Assembly (NCBI GenBank): GCA_023159155.1
Contig: JAJNNX010000001.1
Span: forward strand, 3,100,001-3,164,000
Origin: Ustulina deusta
Taxonomy: Eukaryota; Ascomycota; Sordariomycetes; Xylariales; Xylariaceae
Direction of reading: 5' to 3'
DNA length: 64,000 nt
Within the stretch, counting starts at the first letter, position 1. Each line of letters opens with the position of its first letter. The notes under the pieces are model-generated. The model saw nothing but the letters and a program-made list of their open reading frames with translations, ran no database searches and was not told where the DNA came from. A program made the translations under genes and the position numbers. Positions 23,904 through 36,834 of this stretch are shown here, piece after piece.

Positions 23904-26900
23904 TTATCTCTTCCTAGACTTGCTCTCTTTCTCTCTCTCAGCGCCCTTCATCTCCTTACGCCAATTCTCGACGAACTCGTCCATGTCGACGTGTATCCTC
24001 AGCCCCTTCTCGCACATCGTCGTGTAAACACTCCTCAATTCGGCGGAATCCATCTCTCTAGACAATGTGCCGAAGGCCTCCATGAAGACATCCTTGGACC
24101 AGGGGCAGGCTTGGATGGCGCGGTAGAAGACGGCCTTGGCCTTGGGGCGCAGTTCCCTCCGAGAGTGGCAGAAGCGAATGTAAGCGATCCAGAGCCCCAC
24201 GTGGTGCTTACAGATGTCGGAGGACAGTGAGCGCTCGAAAGCGGCGCGTGTTGAGTGCGCGTTGCCTGTGCGTAGCTCGTAGGAGATGGCGAAGATGTGG
24301 CTTGTTAGGGATTCGTTGGCGCGCGTTAGGATGCTGTCTTGCAGGAGAGAGCGCACACGGTCGTTGACGCTGAGCCGCTCTTCGCGCCATGCGAAGAGGG
24401 AGAGGAATATGGTGTTGGAGGGGAAGTACGAAAGGTACTGTGTTAGTTGCTCGCGGAGGAGTCCCGAACGAAACGATCTGTGACCCATTTTCGTCAGTTC
24501 TGGTTTCGATTGTGATGAAGAACGGGGAAAGGGGTTTTAAGGGGAAGATAACTCACCCGTGAGTGGCGTGATAGTAGAGCAGGCGAGCGGAAGACTGAAG
24601 AAATCTCTCATGGGAAGGGGTGTGGTGCTGACCGCGCGAGGCGAGATCCTTGGAGCATTGAGTAACCCCTACGATCGCGGACTGGATATCACCCTGTCTT
24701 TGAGAGCTGGTTTCCTTTTCGCTCCGTTGAGTCAGATATTCGAGTAGCACAAAGCCCTCTGCGTAGATAACTGCTTGAGTGACGTCGCCCGATGAGATCT
24801 TGTAGTCTCGGTTCGTCACTAGGAACTGCTTCGTCTTGAGGATTTGAGACGGAGTAGCTTCTACGGGTTCGGGTATTTGTGCGTTGTCTGATTTTGGCTT
24901 GTCTTCTACTAACTGACACAGGTGTAAGACGGCTTTCGCGAGCTCTCCATCATCTAGCTCTAGCCATGCTGCTCGAATGCCCAAGCGAACGCGGTCGTGG
25001 GCCGATATCGATGGTAGACCGAGAGCTGCCGACACAACGCTGCGCGCCGCGACCTTGCTCTTTCGCTCCTGTTCGAGAATAGAATACCCCAGGTACAGAT
25101 CCACATTGAAGGGATCTTGTTTGAGGAGCGCTTTAGCACTTTTTTTCTCGTTTCCAGGTTCGTTAATAGATTCAAAAGCTAGAGCATAAGGACCAAGTCC
25201 GCCAGTTCTAACCACCTGAATGAGCTGCTTCAGCGTCGTTGCTATCCATCGATAACAGTCAGGCGGTAGACTGATATGGGTCTGCCCCAAATATCTAAAC
25301 CACTGTGGAGAAGGGAACAGGACTTCGGGTGTGAGAGACATTTGCTGCATTTCATACAAGAATTCAGGCGATTTGTTTTGCTGGTCTTCAGACGGATCTG
25401 TTTTGCTCCTGGATAAGAGGTGTATGAACGGAACGACTTGTGCACTGCGGACAAGGAAGGAGTCCGTGGCGGTCTCTTTAACGAGACCCCCGTCTTGTAG
25501 ACTGGGTGGAAGGTGGCAAAATATTAAAAAGGCGTCTAATAGTTGCGGCTGAAGGTGTGGGACAATGTCCGTCGGGAAATATAGTAAGATATCCTGGAAA
25601 TCGGTAAACATTACAACTCGAAATGGATCGTCTTCGGCTCCCTCATCCAGCGTCCGTGCAGGTATTGTAGCATTCTGAGCTCGATGGTGTTCGGCAATGT
25701 ACCACGCTTTGAACCCGTCACGAGTCCTGGGCAGGACAAGTGGTTTACATGCGTTAGGATCAGGAGGCTCTTGAGCAGCAACATCGGTTACAAAGGTGGC
25801 CCATCCCCGCCAACCATCTTCGCCTAGTCGCGGTACCTCGTTCTCCCAGTATTCCTGAAAGCTTAAAGGGACCTCCCATCCTATGCTTGGGAGTGTAGAA
25901 GGCCGTGCAAGGTTCAGTTCCAGACTGGCTTGCCATGCTGCCAATGCTAATTCCCCGAAGCCAGCGTCTGCCAGAAAGCGTGTTAGACGCAGAAAGACGT
26001 AAATTATTTGCTTGCAGCACTCGATTTGCTCTGGGGCCGTGGAGAGATGGAGAAGCTCCATCCCCAAAGATTGCATCTTGTCCGTGTAAAGCTGTTTTAT
26101 CTCATCAAAACGGCAGGTCGAAAGTGTGGTTTGCAGAAAATTTACGTATAGCTTCCAAACTGCGAAGCTCTTGGGATACTTCTGCATTATTTCCACAAAT
26201 CTCTTTGAAGCCACCTTAAACTCCCATACCTTAAGACCCTCCTCCATCACTTTTAAATCTAGCCCCTCGCGACGCCCGTCATCGTTGACGTGTGACAGGG
26301 CTTGCTCAAGCAAGGACAGTTTGATGTCCGCAAAGCTTTTTATCTCTGCTGCGGTTGGAGCGCGAGCACCAGTCTGGAAATCAAGCAGATTGTTCTGGTG
26401 ATCAACCAGCTCAAGCCAGGATTCAAGATCTTCCGGATGTTGGCGCACTTTTCTCGAAAGCTCGATCGATCGCATGCCTATTGGATCGCTCACATTTCCA
26501 TCTAACACGTCCTGGGGTGCATCACTGTCATATTCCTCGTCGCCGTCGGAATACTCATGCTCTTTGCGCTTTCCATGAATAGACCTATAGGAAAGCCCCT
26601 CATCACCGGACGACTCCTCGGAGATACTGCCATCTCGCTTCCGTTTCCTAGATGTCTTCAATGAAATATAGTCTTCTGTGGTGGGATCGGTCTCGGATTT
26701 CCGACGCCGTATCCGGATGGGCTGCGAATCTGGGCGAATACCTCTCGCTAGGAGATTCTTCTTGTCACTACTGAGCAAAGAGCCGCTCTCATAATAGTTA
26801 CGAATGGAGAACTCTTCTCGGCTCCCGAGCTTTTCAAGTTTCATGAAGCCATCGGCTCCTAGGATGCGGCTGGCGCCGATGCGTCTATATTCGGGAATAC

Positions 26901-27228
26901 GACTACGATCATTACTCCCGTACCTTAGAATGAGGTCGTCGCCTCGCTTATCGAGGCAATAACAGGCATTCCTGTCTGGTTTCCGTTCAGCGGGCTGCTG
27001 CTGCGGATTCCGAGAAAGGCGAGAAGCAGATTTGGACGCTGCATCTGTTTCAACAGGAGGGCGACGGAGACCCTGCCGATTGCTTGTTGGAGCAATGTGA
27101 TGTTCTGGAGGCCGTGACTTGTCAGCGCCCGTCTCTGCAACGTGTTGTACGGTATCTGAGGGTTTTGGTTTGAAGGATGTGAATTTGGGCACAGCTGGTC
27201 TCTTTCCCTTCTCTTGAGCTGATGACAT
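23904..27228 (-). CDS. nrde2: NRDE-2 family protein
   Basis: Nuclear RNA regulator: NRDE-2 was named for nuclear RNAi in worms; fission yeast Nrl1 and human NRDE2 bind the Mtr4-type helicase and affect splicing and nuclear RNA decay. Exons 27228-24557 and 24477-23904 give 1081 residues. The basic N-terminus (KGKRPAVPKFTSFKP) and the motif LDKRGDDLILRYGSNDRSR followed by PEYRRIGASRILG match the conserved start of the family. A Lys/Arg-rich nuclear-type stretch (SRKRKRDG) and an acidic patch (SDGDEEYDSDAP) precede the NRDE-2 domain, which opens IELSRKVRQHPEDLESWLEL, a HAT/TPR-like helical repeat. The C-terminus is Lys-rich (KEMKGAEREKESKSRKR). Intron 1 joins THG to SFRSGLL. It is divergent from the CLC gene. 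Confidence 0.87.
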
Positions 27229-28098
27229 GGTGGATTACACAATCCTCTTTTTTTTATTAGGTACTGAGAAAGGGTTCGTCCCGGGCGACGTGATGAACGG
27301 GATGGATGTCCTTTTGATTGGGTTGGTGTATCTTAGGTCCCCACCAGAATGCTTAGACTCCATACATATACATACATAGGTCGATTATGATTACGTAAGG
27401 TAAACTAGATCCGTGGAGTGGATAGTGGATACCTTGGATACCTTGGATACCTTGGATACCTTGGATAGTGGATAGTGGACAGTGTAGTGTGGGTACCTAT
27501 TTGCTTCTGCAACTCGTCTCCAATAGCTAGCTACCTTAAGGTAGGTACTTAGTAGGTACCTAAGGTAGGTCTGATGAGACAGTCCTCGCCAAGCCCTTAG
27601 CCTAGCGGCGGGGCGCTCTCTGTTGAAGGGGACCCTTGACCCTCCATCGCAGCCACCAAAGGCTCTCCACGTGCTGCAAGCCTCTAGGTATCTAGTGTAG
27701 TTTAGCGTCCCTAGTGTTGTGTCGTGTGCCGTGTAGTGCACGCCCGTCGATGTCCCCCCGGATCAAGCAAGAGCACGGGCGACATAACCGTTAGCTTGGC
27801 GTCAACGGTCGCGACTGGAGCCAGAGAGTTGGGAGGGTCACAAGGGGGGGTCTGCTGCATCCTTGCTCATACGAGACTCGCTCCCAACAAACAACTCCCC
27901 CCCGAACTCGTTTACGAAGGAGAAAGGAGCAGGGTGAAAGGAGAATAGATGTTCCAGGATCCTCACACGCCACCACACGGCCAGATGCATTGCACTTCCA
28001 CCTCCACATGCATCCCATCGCTCCCGCGTCCTGCTCTGTCCCAGCTTTGATGCCCCAATCTCGCACTGGATTCCCGTCCCCGAACCAGAGCCTCCAAT
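27229..28098. promoter_or_regulatory. Divergent intergenic region, NRDE2 / CLC, with tandem repeat
   Basis: 870 bp between divergent start codons. It includes a GGATACCTT tandem array at 27427-27467, and TAGGTACTTAGTAGGTACCT-type words near 27540-27570. Antisense open frames over 27791-28372 are shadows of the CLC N-terminus. Confidence 0.55.
27427..27467. repeat. 9-bp tandem repeat GGATACCTT x4.5
   Basis: Four perfect GGATACCTT units plus GGATA, flanked on both sides by the related GGATAGT (on the right GGATAGTGGATAGTGG). It lies in the NRDE2/CLC divergent spacer. Confidence 0.9.
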
Positions 28099-30936
28099 AT
28101 GGCCAACAACGGCGCCGGCGACGTCCCCGTCCTCCCCTCGAGGGACTCCCACAGTCCCCCCCCTCCGCTCCCGGCGCCCCGCCGAAAGCACCAGCGACAT
28201 GCGAGACGCAGCAGCATGTCCGACCCACCCGACGAGAACACCTCGTTGTTGCGGCCTTCGCGCTCCCGGATACGCATACCGGGCTCCGACACGCCCAGCC
28301 GCCCAGGTCTTCTCTCGCGAAACCAGAGCCACCAGAGTCCGTCATGTCCAACCCTCTCCTTTCACTCAACATCCCTGTCGTCCAAGTCGACGGCTCCTAA
28401 CCCCTTCGTAGATTCTTCTTACTACGGCTCGACCAGACACCATAGTCGACATGGGTCTCTGAGCCGCCGGCTAGTACAGGCTCTCACAGAGCGCCAGGAG
28501 TCTATGACCGAGTCCAAATTCTCCACCACCCCTGACGAACGTACTTGGTACGACCAGTTCACTTGCACCGACTGGGTCCACGACAGCATTGCCGACGCAC
28601 ACCGCGTGAAACAGCTGCGAAGCCGCAAAGATTGGCGGGGCAGGCTCGTTGTGTTGTTCGATGGCGCCCAGGGCTGGATACTGAGCGCTGTCGTCGGCTT
28701 CTTGGTAGCCTTGCTGGCCTATTGCGTCAATGTGGCCGAGACGACGATATTCGATTTCAAGGACGGGTATTGCGCAAGAGCGTGGTATCTCAGAGAAAAG
28801 GTGAGGCCCCTCCCCTCGCGTGCCCTTTTGTGCGGCCATCGTGCTGAATATATGTCATCATAGCGATGCTGTCCCCATGGACTGTGTACGGACTGGCGGT
28901 CTTGGTCCGAAGTACTGGGCGGCTACCCGTTTGGAAACAAGTGGACTCAGTTTACTATTTACGTCCTTGCTGTCGTCACTCTCGCTGTCATAGCTTGCCT
29001 CTTGACTTTGACCACCAAGACCATCGTTCCGTCTGCCTACCGAATGTCGACGTTTGACGAGAATCTGGCGGCGGAGCATTCACAACTGCCCATGGATATT
29101 GATAACGAGGAGGGAAGTGGCTCGGTCAGCCCGACACAGACTCCCCAGGATGAGTTGCTACCTCCCCCGATGGTTTACTACTCAGCCGCTGGCAGCGGGG
29201 TTGCAGAGGTTCGTGTTATTCTCAGCGGTTTCGTCCTTCACGGGTTCCTTGGGCTTCAGACGCTCATTATTAAATCCGTGGGCCTCATCATAAGTGTTGC
29301 ATCGGGCCTCAGCCTCGGAAAGGAAGGCCCTTACGTGCATGTTGCCACATGCATTGGTAACATTTGTTGTCGAATCTTCAACAAATACGACCGGAATGAT
29401 GCGAAGAGACGAGAGGTTCTTTCAGCTGCCGCTGCAGCTGGTGTTGTCGTCGCGTTCGGCGCCCCTCTCGGCGGGGTCCTTTTCGGGCTAGAAGAGGTTG
29501 CCTACTTCTTCCCTGCTAAAACTCTATTTCGAACCTTCTTTTGCTGCATTGTGGCAGCTTTGTCTCTGAAATTTCTCAATCCTTACGGTACCCACAAAAT
29601 CGTCTTGTTTGAAGTTCGGTACAAGATTGATTGGGAATGGTTCGAACTGGCCGGCTTCATTGTCGTGGGAATACTTGGCGGTGCCGCTGGCGCCTTGTTC
29701 ATCAAGGCGTCCCGTCGTTGGGCATTGAGCTTTCGGAAGATCAACATAATAAAAAATTACCCTCTCATCGAGGTTATTCTCGTGGCTTTGGTAACTGGGC
29801 TAGTGAGTTATTGGAACGCCCTAACCAAACTCCCCGTTGCAAAGCTTCTGCTCAATCTCGCTGCTCCCTGCGACAACGATGAGAAAGATGACGAACTTGG
29901 GCTCTGCGTGTCGAGTATTGACGACATACCAGGTGTAATTGCTTTGCTTCTCGCAGCGTTCGTCATCAAGGGATTTCTCACCATCATCACTTTCGGCATC
30001 AAACTACCTGCTGGGATATACGTTCCTTCTATGGTGGTTGGAGGCCTGATGGGCCGCATCATTGGCCATCTCGTTCAATGGGTTGTCCTTCGATTTCCAC
30101 ATTGGGCGATATGGGGTAGCTGTCCGCTGCTGCAAGAGTCTACTTGTGTTCAGCCTGGAGTCTACGCTCTTATTGCCGCCGGATCAACGATGTGTGGTGT
30201 GACACGGCTATCAGTTACTCTCGCTGTCATCCTATTTGAACTCACCGGTAGTCTTGATTATGTTCTACCTTTTTCTCTGGCGATCTTGGTGGCCAAATGG
30301 ACAGCGGATGCTTTGGAGCCACTAAGCATTTATGATCTCTTGACTATCATGAACTCCTACCCGTACCTAAACAACAAGCATAAACCCATTTTCACCGGCG
30401 AACTCGCAGACATTGTGCCTCGAGTTCGTCGTGAACGAGTCATCGATATTACTAACTCGCCTCTTGTGCCAGCTCCGAGCTTGAGGGCCAAGTTGGAAAT
30501 ACTCCATAAAGCAGGAGAGCTGGACGGAGGGCTTCCTATACTTAGAGATGGTATTCTAGTTGGCCTAATTCCAGCCCCGGATCTTGAATATGCCTTAGAT
30601 AACCTCGAGGATGAGAGCTCGAGCCTTTGTCTGATGGTCCATATCCCGAGCATAGACGACGAAGACGACGATAGTTTGGACCCAACGGATTTCACACGAT
30701 ACATTGACCCAGCCCCAGTAACGTTAGATATAAAATCCCCGCTAGAGTTGGTTCACGAGTGTTTTGCCAAGCTCGGCCTCCGATATATTTGCGTTCTCAA
30801 GAATGGACGCTACGCCGGCATGGTAAGCTCAGCCCCGTTGGCAAGATGATACTCATATCTAACCGTTATTTAGACACACAAGAAGCGATTTGTAAAGTAT
30901 GTGCGTGAGCTTGAGGAGGCGGAGCATCACTCATAA
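28099..30936 (+). CDS. CLC-family chloride channel / Cl-/H+ antiporter
   Basis: Chloride transporter, likely of endosome/Golgi membranes like yeast Gef1, where it supports acidification and ion balance. Exons 28099-28800, 28864-30822 and 30874-30936 give 907 residues. A long Ser/Pro-rich cytoplasmic N-terminus precedes the first helix (ILSAVVGFLVALLAYC). The CLC pore signatures are present: GKEGPYVHVA with the gating Glu388, FGAPLGGVLFGLEEVAYFF with Glu444/445, and KLPAGIYVPSMVVGG. Two CBS domains form the C-terminus (around ERVIDITNSPLVPAP and PVTLDIKSPLELVHECF), ending KKRFVKYVRELEEAEHHS. Having both the gating and the LEEV glutamates argues for a proton-coupled antiporter rather than a channel. 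The junctions LREK/RCCPHG and GM/THKK keep frame. It converges on sfc4. Confidence 0.94.
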
Positions 30937-31943
30937 GCAAACGGCCTATACATAGCGTCACTTGCACGGCGGTTTTTTATTTTGTTTTATACCCCTCAGT
31001 TTACATATATCGCTCTCGTACGACAAATTCTGCCTTGAGCAGCTTAGATCTATGCCGTAGCGTTAAGATATTGCATGGTCTGGATTGTCGAGGATCGTTT
31101 TTCGAAACATTTTCACGAGTTGGCGAAGGTATGGAGTTAGATACCGATTACATACTGGTACATAATCATGAGAATAGATTCAAATGACATTAAGACTAGA
31201 CAGTCAGCCGCCCCCCCCCCCCCCAAAGGACCGAGATCATGAGCATGGTTTTCTCGTAACGCCGATTTTGTCCAAGCGCCAACCTCTTCTGATCGAACTA
31301 GGGGAAAGGTTCACGAGCACGCCATATAGAATAAGATGTATCCAACTTCGTCATTGTATTGAGGTCATATTATGAAGCTTTACTGGCTCGAGGCTCACAG
31401 CCTGAAGTTCAATCAATATTGAGGACCTCCCAATTAAAGATGCTTACAGCAACAGGCAACTCGTCACGATCCGAGATGGTAAGTCACAAATGCCGTGGTC
31501 ACCCACAAAGTGTATCATAACTTAGAGATGCACTTAGCAAGCATCGCGGGACCGCAAGGCATTTCCTCAAGATGGCGAACCATTAGGGCAGCGAGCGCCT
31601 CGACGTCAAAAACAAATGAACCTGTGAAACGAGATTATAAACATTTCTTGATTACCAACCAGCTTTTCCGTCTGGTGGCTTGGTGGCGCTGAATTCAAAC
31701 ATCACGACGAATCCGACTACGACACAATAGCTGGGTATCATACACGAAGCGGATACAACCACGAGCCGGGGCCGCGAGCGCCCGTGGCCGTGGCCGTAAA
31801 CTCGCCCACAGAAGCCGACGTACAATATAACGATTTTGTATCCTCGATACTCGTTATGGTTACAACTGGGTCATTCATCTGTTTACCCTTCAAACCGCTC
31901 CGTGTCTCGCTCGTCGACTCGCAGACTAGATCGACGCCTAGTC
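30937..31943. other. Convergent intergenic region, CLC / sfc4
   Basis: About 1 kb between two 3' ends. It contains a 14-C homopolymer at 31211-31224. Short open frames at 31184-31375 and 31495-31692 show no domain. Confidence 0.6.
31211..31224. repeat. Poly-C tract, 14 bases
   Basis: Uninterrupted C14 in the spacer downstream of the CLC gene. The length may be unreliable in the assembly. Confidence 0.85.
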
Positions 31944-34900
31944 TCATAAAGTCAGGTATCTCTCGCTCAGGCTTTTGACAGCGTCCAAATCGCCGCCTGC
32001 CCAGCATATCTGCTGTAAGTTGTATGCGGCTTCCTGCGAAAGATCATTATTCTCAAGCACGGAGGACTTGGAATCGTCAGGTACGTCGCGCAGCACACGC
32101 TGGTAGAATTCGGCGGCCAAATGAGGAATGCCCATAGCGTGGTAACTTCGAGCCATATTATAGTGCGCCTCCTGGCGTTCGACGGCATCGGCGGTTGAGA
32201 CTTTGAGATCATAGTAACGGTGAAGAAACACAAACCCTTGGACTAGGAGATATTGACGGTTTTCCGACTGCCGCTTCAGTGCATAGTGGATATAACACTG
32301 GCCAACGCTAAGAAGGATCATTTGGTTCGTAGGATCTATGCTATACGCTCGGAGGAAGTAATCTAAGATTAGATTAGCATACATGTGCAATAGGTCATGA
32401 TAGTCTAAGGATGTCCGCTCTATGCGGAGATAACTGTGGACTCACTCAAAGCGTATGTGAAGCTATTGGACACGAACAAGATGTGCCCATAAAGTACGAG
32501 TAGGGTGACATCTAATTCTTTGGAAGGGTAGACTCTGCCACCATTGGCCTTGGTCTCTTCTTCTTCGCTATCCTCTCCTCCTCCAGACACCAATGCCCGG
32601 TCCATAAGTTTGATCTGTCGTAGCATATACTTCTGCACCGGTCCGGAAGCGTACCATGAGGCCGGAGATGGACAAAGCCTGCATAATGCAGCGAACATAC
32701 GGAAGGGGTCTGAATCGAATTGTCTGTCTCTCATGAGAAATCGGGCAGCGGCTACACATGTCTCTTCGTCCCGAGCACGTAATGCGCAAGCTCAAGAGTA
32801 TGTTAGTAGTAATATCCCAATAATATTCTCGAGGAAGCGTCTTACCGGCCCAAGTTACATGGATGAGAAACATATCTTCTCTGTTCTTGGCGAAAACCTC
32901 GGCATCGCGCGCAGACTCGCAAACTTGATAAGATTCTTGGAATCTTTCATAGTGAGCAAGGCCGATGGCGTATTCGAGGAATAATTCCAGCCATTCGCTA
33001 AAAGAAACTCCTCGATAGCTAACGGCAGTTCGTTCGCCAAGCTGCCGCTCACTGTTTGGCCCATACGGGTTCAGATCTATTATATAGATTTAGTTAAGCC
33101 GCAGAATAGCGAATCCGAAATGTGCCTTACTGTGCGATAACCGTTCCTTCATCTCGATCAGGTTACGGTTGCGGGAGACATATACTTGTTTATCCTCATC
33201 AATTCCCAGATGAGTAAGGTACTTCTCCCATGAATAAAAACCTTTGCATGATCTGAAATCGTCAACAAGTTCTTTTGCCGCTCGCATGAAAGCATCTGAA
33301 GGACCGATCCCATCATCGTTGTCAACGGGTCCCCGAGTGCCATGAACGGTTCTCCAAGCAGCGGCCAATTCCTCGGCCCTGCGTTTTTCTTCGAGTGTGA
33401 CTTCTTCAGTCCGGCCAAAGACCTTTCGCCGTGGTCTTGGTCGGCGAACCTCATGCCCATCCTTATCGAGAGCTAAAGACTTGGGCGCCCTAGGCTTGAG
33501 CCGACGGGGAGCACGTTGATTCCTTGACTGCCCTCTTCTCGCAGCACCGGTACCGGGCCGATTCCGAGCGTCGTCGTCACTGCCCTGGTATTCACCCATG
33601 TCTTCCTCATCATTCTCTCCTTCAGCCTCGTCGTGTGCTTGTTGTAATCGAAGGGCCTCATTGACGAGGATATAGGCTTCTTGCTCCTCCCTTGCTGCCT
33701 CGTACATCTTTGCCAACTCATAACGCGCATCGATTGACGCTTCATCGTTCGACTCGTCTACATCGATAGCTGCGCCGAAACACTCTTCTGCCTGTCGTTT
33801 ATCACCAGCGTCCAGGTAACAGCGTCCCGTTGCAAGCAGAGAAGCAGAGTCAAGAACATCGGGAATACTTAAGAGCGGCTCGAAGAAGCGAAGTGCCATG
33901 GCCTGGAGGTCCGACTCGTATAAAGCAGAACCGACTTCTGCTAGCAGATGTGGCTCATTCGACAGTACCTGAACCCCGTTAGGGCCTTCAGGATCAAGAT
34001 GGCTGATGTGACGCTAACGCTGATTAGACGGCAAACCCTTCATATACTGAATTGTTAACTTACTTGTGCTTCATCTAGATCTCCTAACTTCAGACGATAG
34101 ACCGCTAATTTTGTTCGTAGGTCTAATGGAAGACCGCTACCGTAGGAAGATTCTGGGTATCTGCCAGGGTGGAAATCTTGGAATCCTGTTCGGCGCACAT
34201 TGTCAATGTCCCATTCTCGATCGTCGTCCTGCCAGTCGTCCCAGAAGCTTTCGCCAGAGCGGCCCATCAGCCACCTTGCTAATGATTTGAGTTCATATAG
34301 GGCGTCTTTTGTATGCTCAACGTAAGCAAGCAGTCCAGCAAAGATACTGATGTCCTGCCATTCGAGGGGATGGGGGTAATCTATGCTATTGTCCCGAAAA
34401 TGTGCGAATGCGCGATAGTACCAGTCTATAGCACTACCTGGCTTGTAAAAGCCGCGTTTCCCGGTGCTTGCTAGGATGATGGTCATTTCAGCGTATGACC
34501 GGAGAGCATGCACATCATATTCACCATGCTCGAGAAGATAGAGATAATCTTTAGCTGCGGTGCGAATCTGACCTCTTTCGATGGCAATAGCAGCTCTACC
34601 ATGCCGGGCCTGCCGGTTATTGATATCTGCCCTCAGTGCCGCTGAATAGCAAACAGCAGCCTGTTCGAGAAACTCAGCTGCATCCTGCGGAAGCTCATCT
34701 CGAAGCGCGATAGCAATTTCAGCGCAATTAAGCCAACCGTCAACATGTTTTGGCTGAAGATGACAAGAGAATACTCTAGCGGTGAAGCTTCCCTTGAGGT
34801 CACCTTTCTCTTCGAGGAACGAGGCGAGTAGCGTCCATGCTCGATAGGTCTCGGCGTTGATACGAATAGCATCTTCCACCCACTCAATGGCTTCGTCGAG

Positions 34901-35971
34901 TCGACCGTTTACGTACGCATTCGACGCCATGTTAATACGATACTTCACATCTCCAGTAGGCTCGGCCGCTTTTCTAGGGCCCCGCCTTGCACCGCGGCCG
35001 CGGCCACCGCGACCACGTCTTCGGCCATGGCGGCCGCGTTGCGGTTCATCGTCGTCTTCTTCGTTATATCTCGACGGCCCTTTCTGCCTATTTTCCGATT
35101 CGCTCTCCTCGTCTGACCCATCCTGTAGGTCCAACTGCCGCTCCAAGAGGGCGTCAGTGGCAGAGTCCATGAAGCGGTCGTCGACATCAAGGTCTGGTGC
35201 GAGGGTAGGCTGGTGGCTCCCTACGGTGTTTCGTGGTCTTGAACCCGGTCCATAGTCAAAATCACTAGCGTTGAAACCTTGTACCGAAGGTGATTTGGAA
35301 GGAGCAGGATAAGTGTATGTTGGGGTGTCTAAAGTTAAATTCGAGTTGGGCGTGAAACCCGCAGCTGGCCCATGTTGACCTAGTTGCTCTGCGGCCGCCC
35401 CCGTGTCAGGAAAGCCGCTGTCATCGTATCTCGGTGTTTTGGGCAATCTAGGATCGATCAGATAATCCTCCACTTTCCTTTTCTGCACAACATCTATCCG
35501 ATTGTTCCAGGCTGCAGTTGGCAAGGCTCCCTGAGCTTCACCGGCAGAAGTTGGCTTTGGCAGGATTGAAACGAGATTATTCCGTGCTGTTGCTGCTGTT
35601 CCTAGAGCACCACTTTTTCTGAAGTCTGTTTGCTGATTAGAAGGCAGCGGACCATGGTAGCCATCATCCGCAAGGATAAGTGGATCTAGGTAACTCGACG
35701 GCGGTGATGTTCGTGAGGTGGGAGGCGGGTGGCCAGTATCTCTGTGAATCGAGAACCGCGCCTGCGTCAATGGTGGCTGATTTGCTGCGTTCGTGGCAGC
35801 CAGATCTACGGCTTGTTGGTTTTGGTCGGAGTCGAGCTGGCTGGCTTGACTCATATTCCCGTTACCATTGCCTGGCTGAACTTGAGACGGGCGGAATGAC
35901 GACGGCTGCGGAAGCCCTCCCTTGAAATGTGCCTGCAGGGCGTGAAACGCTGATGAAGTTGGACGACTCAT
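31944..35971 (-). CDS. sfc4: TFIIIC subunit Sfc4/Tfc4 (TPR protein)
   Basis: Subunit of RNA polymerase III factor TFIIIC (tau131), which binds tRNA-gene promoters and recruits TFIIIB. Five exons, 35971-34064, 34013-33131, 33076-32846, 32790-32446 and 32362-31944, join to 1261 residues. All four introns are short (50-83 nt) and each junction restores family sequence, for example LSH/NLNPYG, WA/ACALRARDEE and TYAL/NYFLRAY. A disordered ~290-residue N-terminus is followed by an acidic stretch (DGSDEESESEN), a Gly/Arg-rich basic patch (RGRHGRRRGRGGRGRGARRG) and then TPR repeats from about residue 345 (NAYVNGRLDEAIEWVEDAIR). A charged linker (PKSLALDKDGHEVRRPRPRR) separates the two TPR arrays. It ends CWAGGDLDAVKSLSERYLTL. 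Intron 1 is only 50 nt, with its CTAAT branch-like site very close to the acceptor. Confidence 0.92.
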
Positions 35972-36834
35972 ATTGACGAGTGGACAAGTTCAGCTGGGCC
36001 AATACACCAACATGCGATATGATCAGGTCACTAGCATCTTGGGAAATTTCAACGACTGTGATGGTTTGTTATCGCAATCTTGAACAAATCGCATCTGCCT
36101 TCAGAGGAGCCCATCAAAGCGAATGCCAAGCCCAAAGTTGATGCGCCGGATACGCATTGAAGGTCGAAGTCAGCCTGAGGACAGTAGATCGTATCCCATT
36201 TGCGAAATCCCAACTTAAAGCCTGGGGAAAAGTAGGGGAAACATCATATTAATGACAGCTTTGCAGTGTGATAGATAGAATGCTTGTTTTCAAGGTTTGA
36301 GGCAAAGTCGGGATTAAAAGGTTGTAGGTACCTCTTCGAGTCTGATTGAGGCCCACTATTATGTGCCATTAAAAAGGATATGCATAAATGTGCACATCCA
36401 AGTACCTAAGGATGTACATAGTGCTACCTTACTAGGTAGGTAGATACCTATGTATCTAGTAGTTTACACTTACAATTAATGATAAAGTACCAAAGGGAGT
36501 AGATCCAATAGTCACTTTTCCTCATTACGTAGAATAGAGCTGTCTTATTACATGCCTACATTAATAAAACAACCACCATTTTTGTTCCCGTTCTCATTTT
36601 GTATATATGGCATGAAAAGACTCATCCAATTCCAAAGCCCGGTTCCTGTGCATCATGGCGAGCACAACATATAGCACATGATACAGAGACGAAAAACAGT
36701 ATACTCTAATCATTACGCTACAACTCAAGTAAATTGGTTCAGCCAACTTAGATGTTAGGTAGAGAACATTCTCCGAAAACCGAGGGTACAACCACGAGCG
36801 CTGCCTGCGGGCTTGGTGTGATGACGAGGCTTAC
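35972..36834. other. Intergenic region upstream of sfc4, downstream of VTS1
   Basis: Should contain the sfc4 promoter and the VTS1 3' region. TAGGTACC/TACCTA words occur at about 36327-36333 and 36400-36460. No gene is called. Confidence 0.6.

Noticed and set aside
27791..28372. Long antisense frames over the CLC 5' end
   Set aside because: They mirror GC-rich coding sequence of the CLC N-terminus and have no features of their own.
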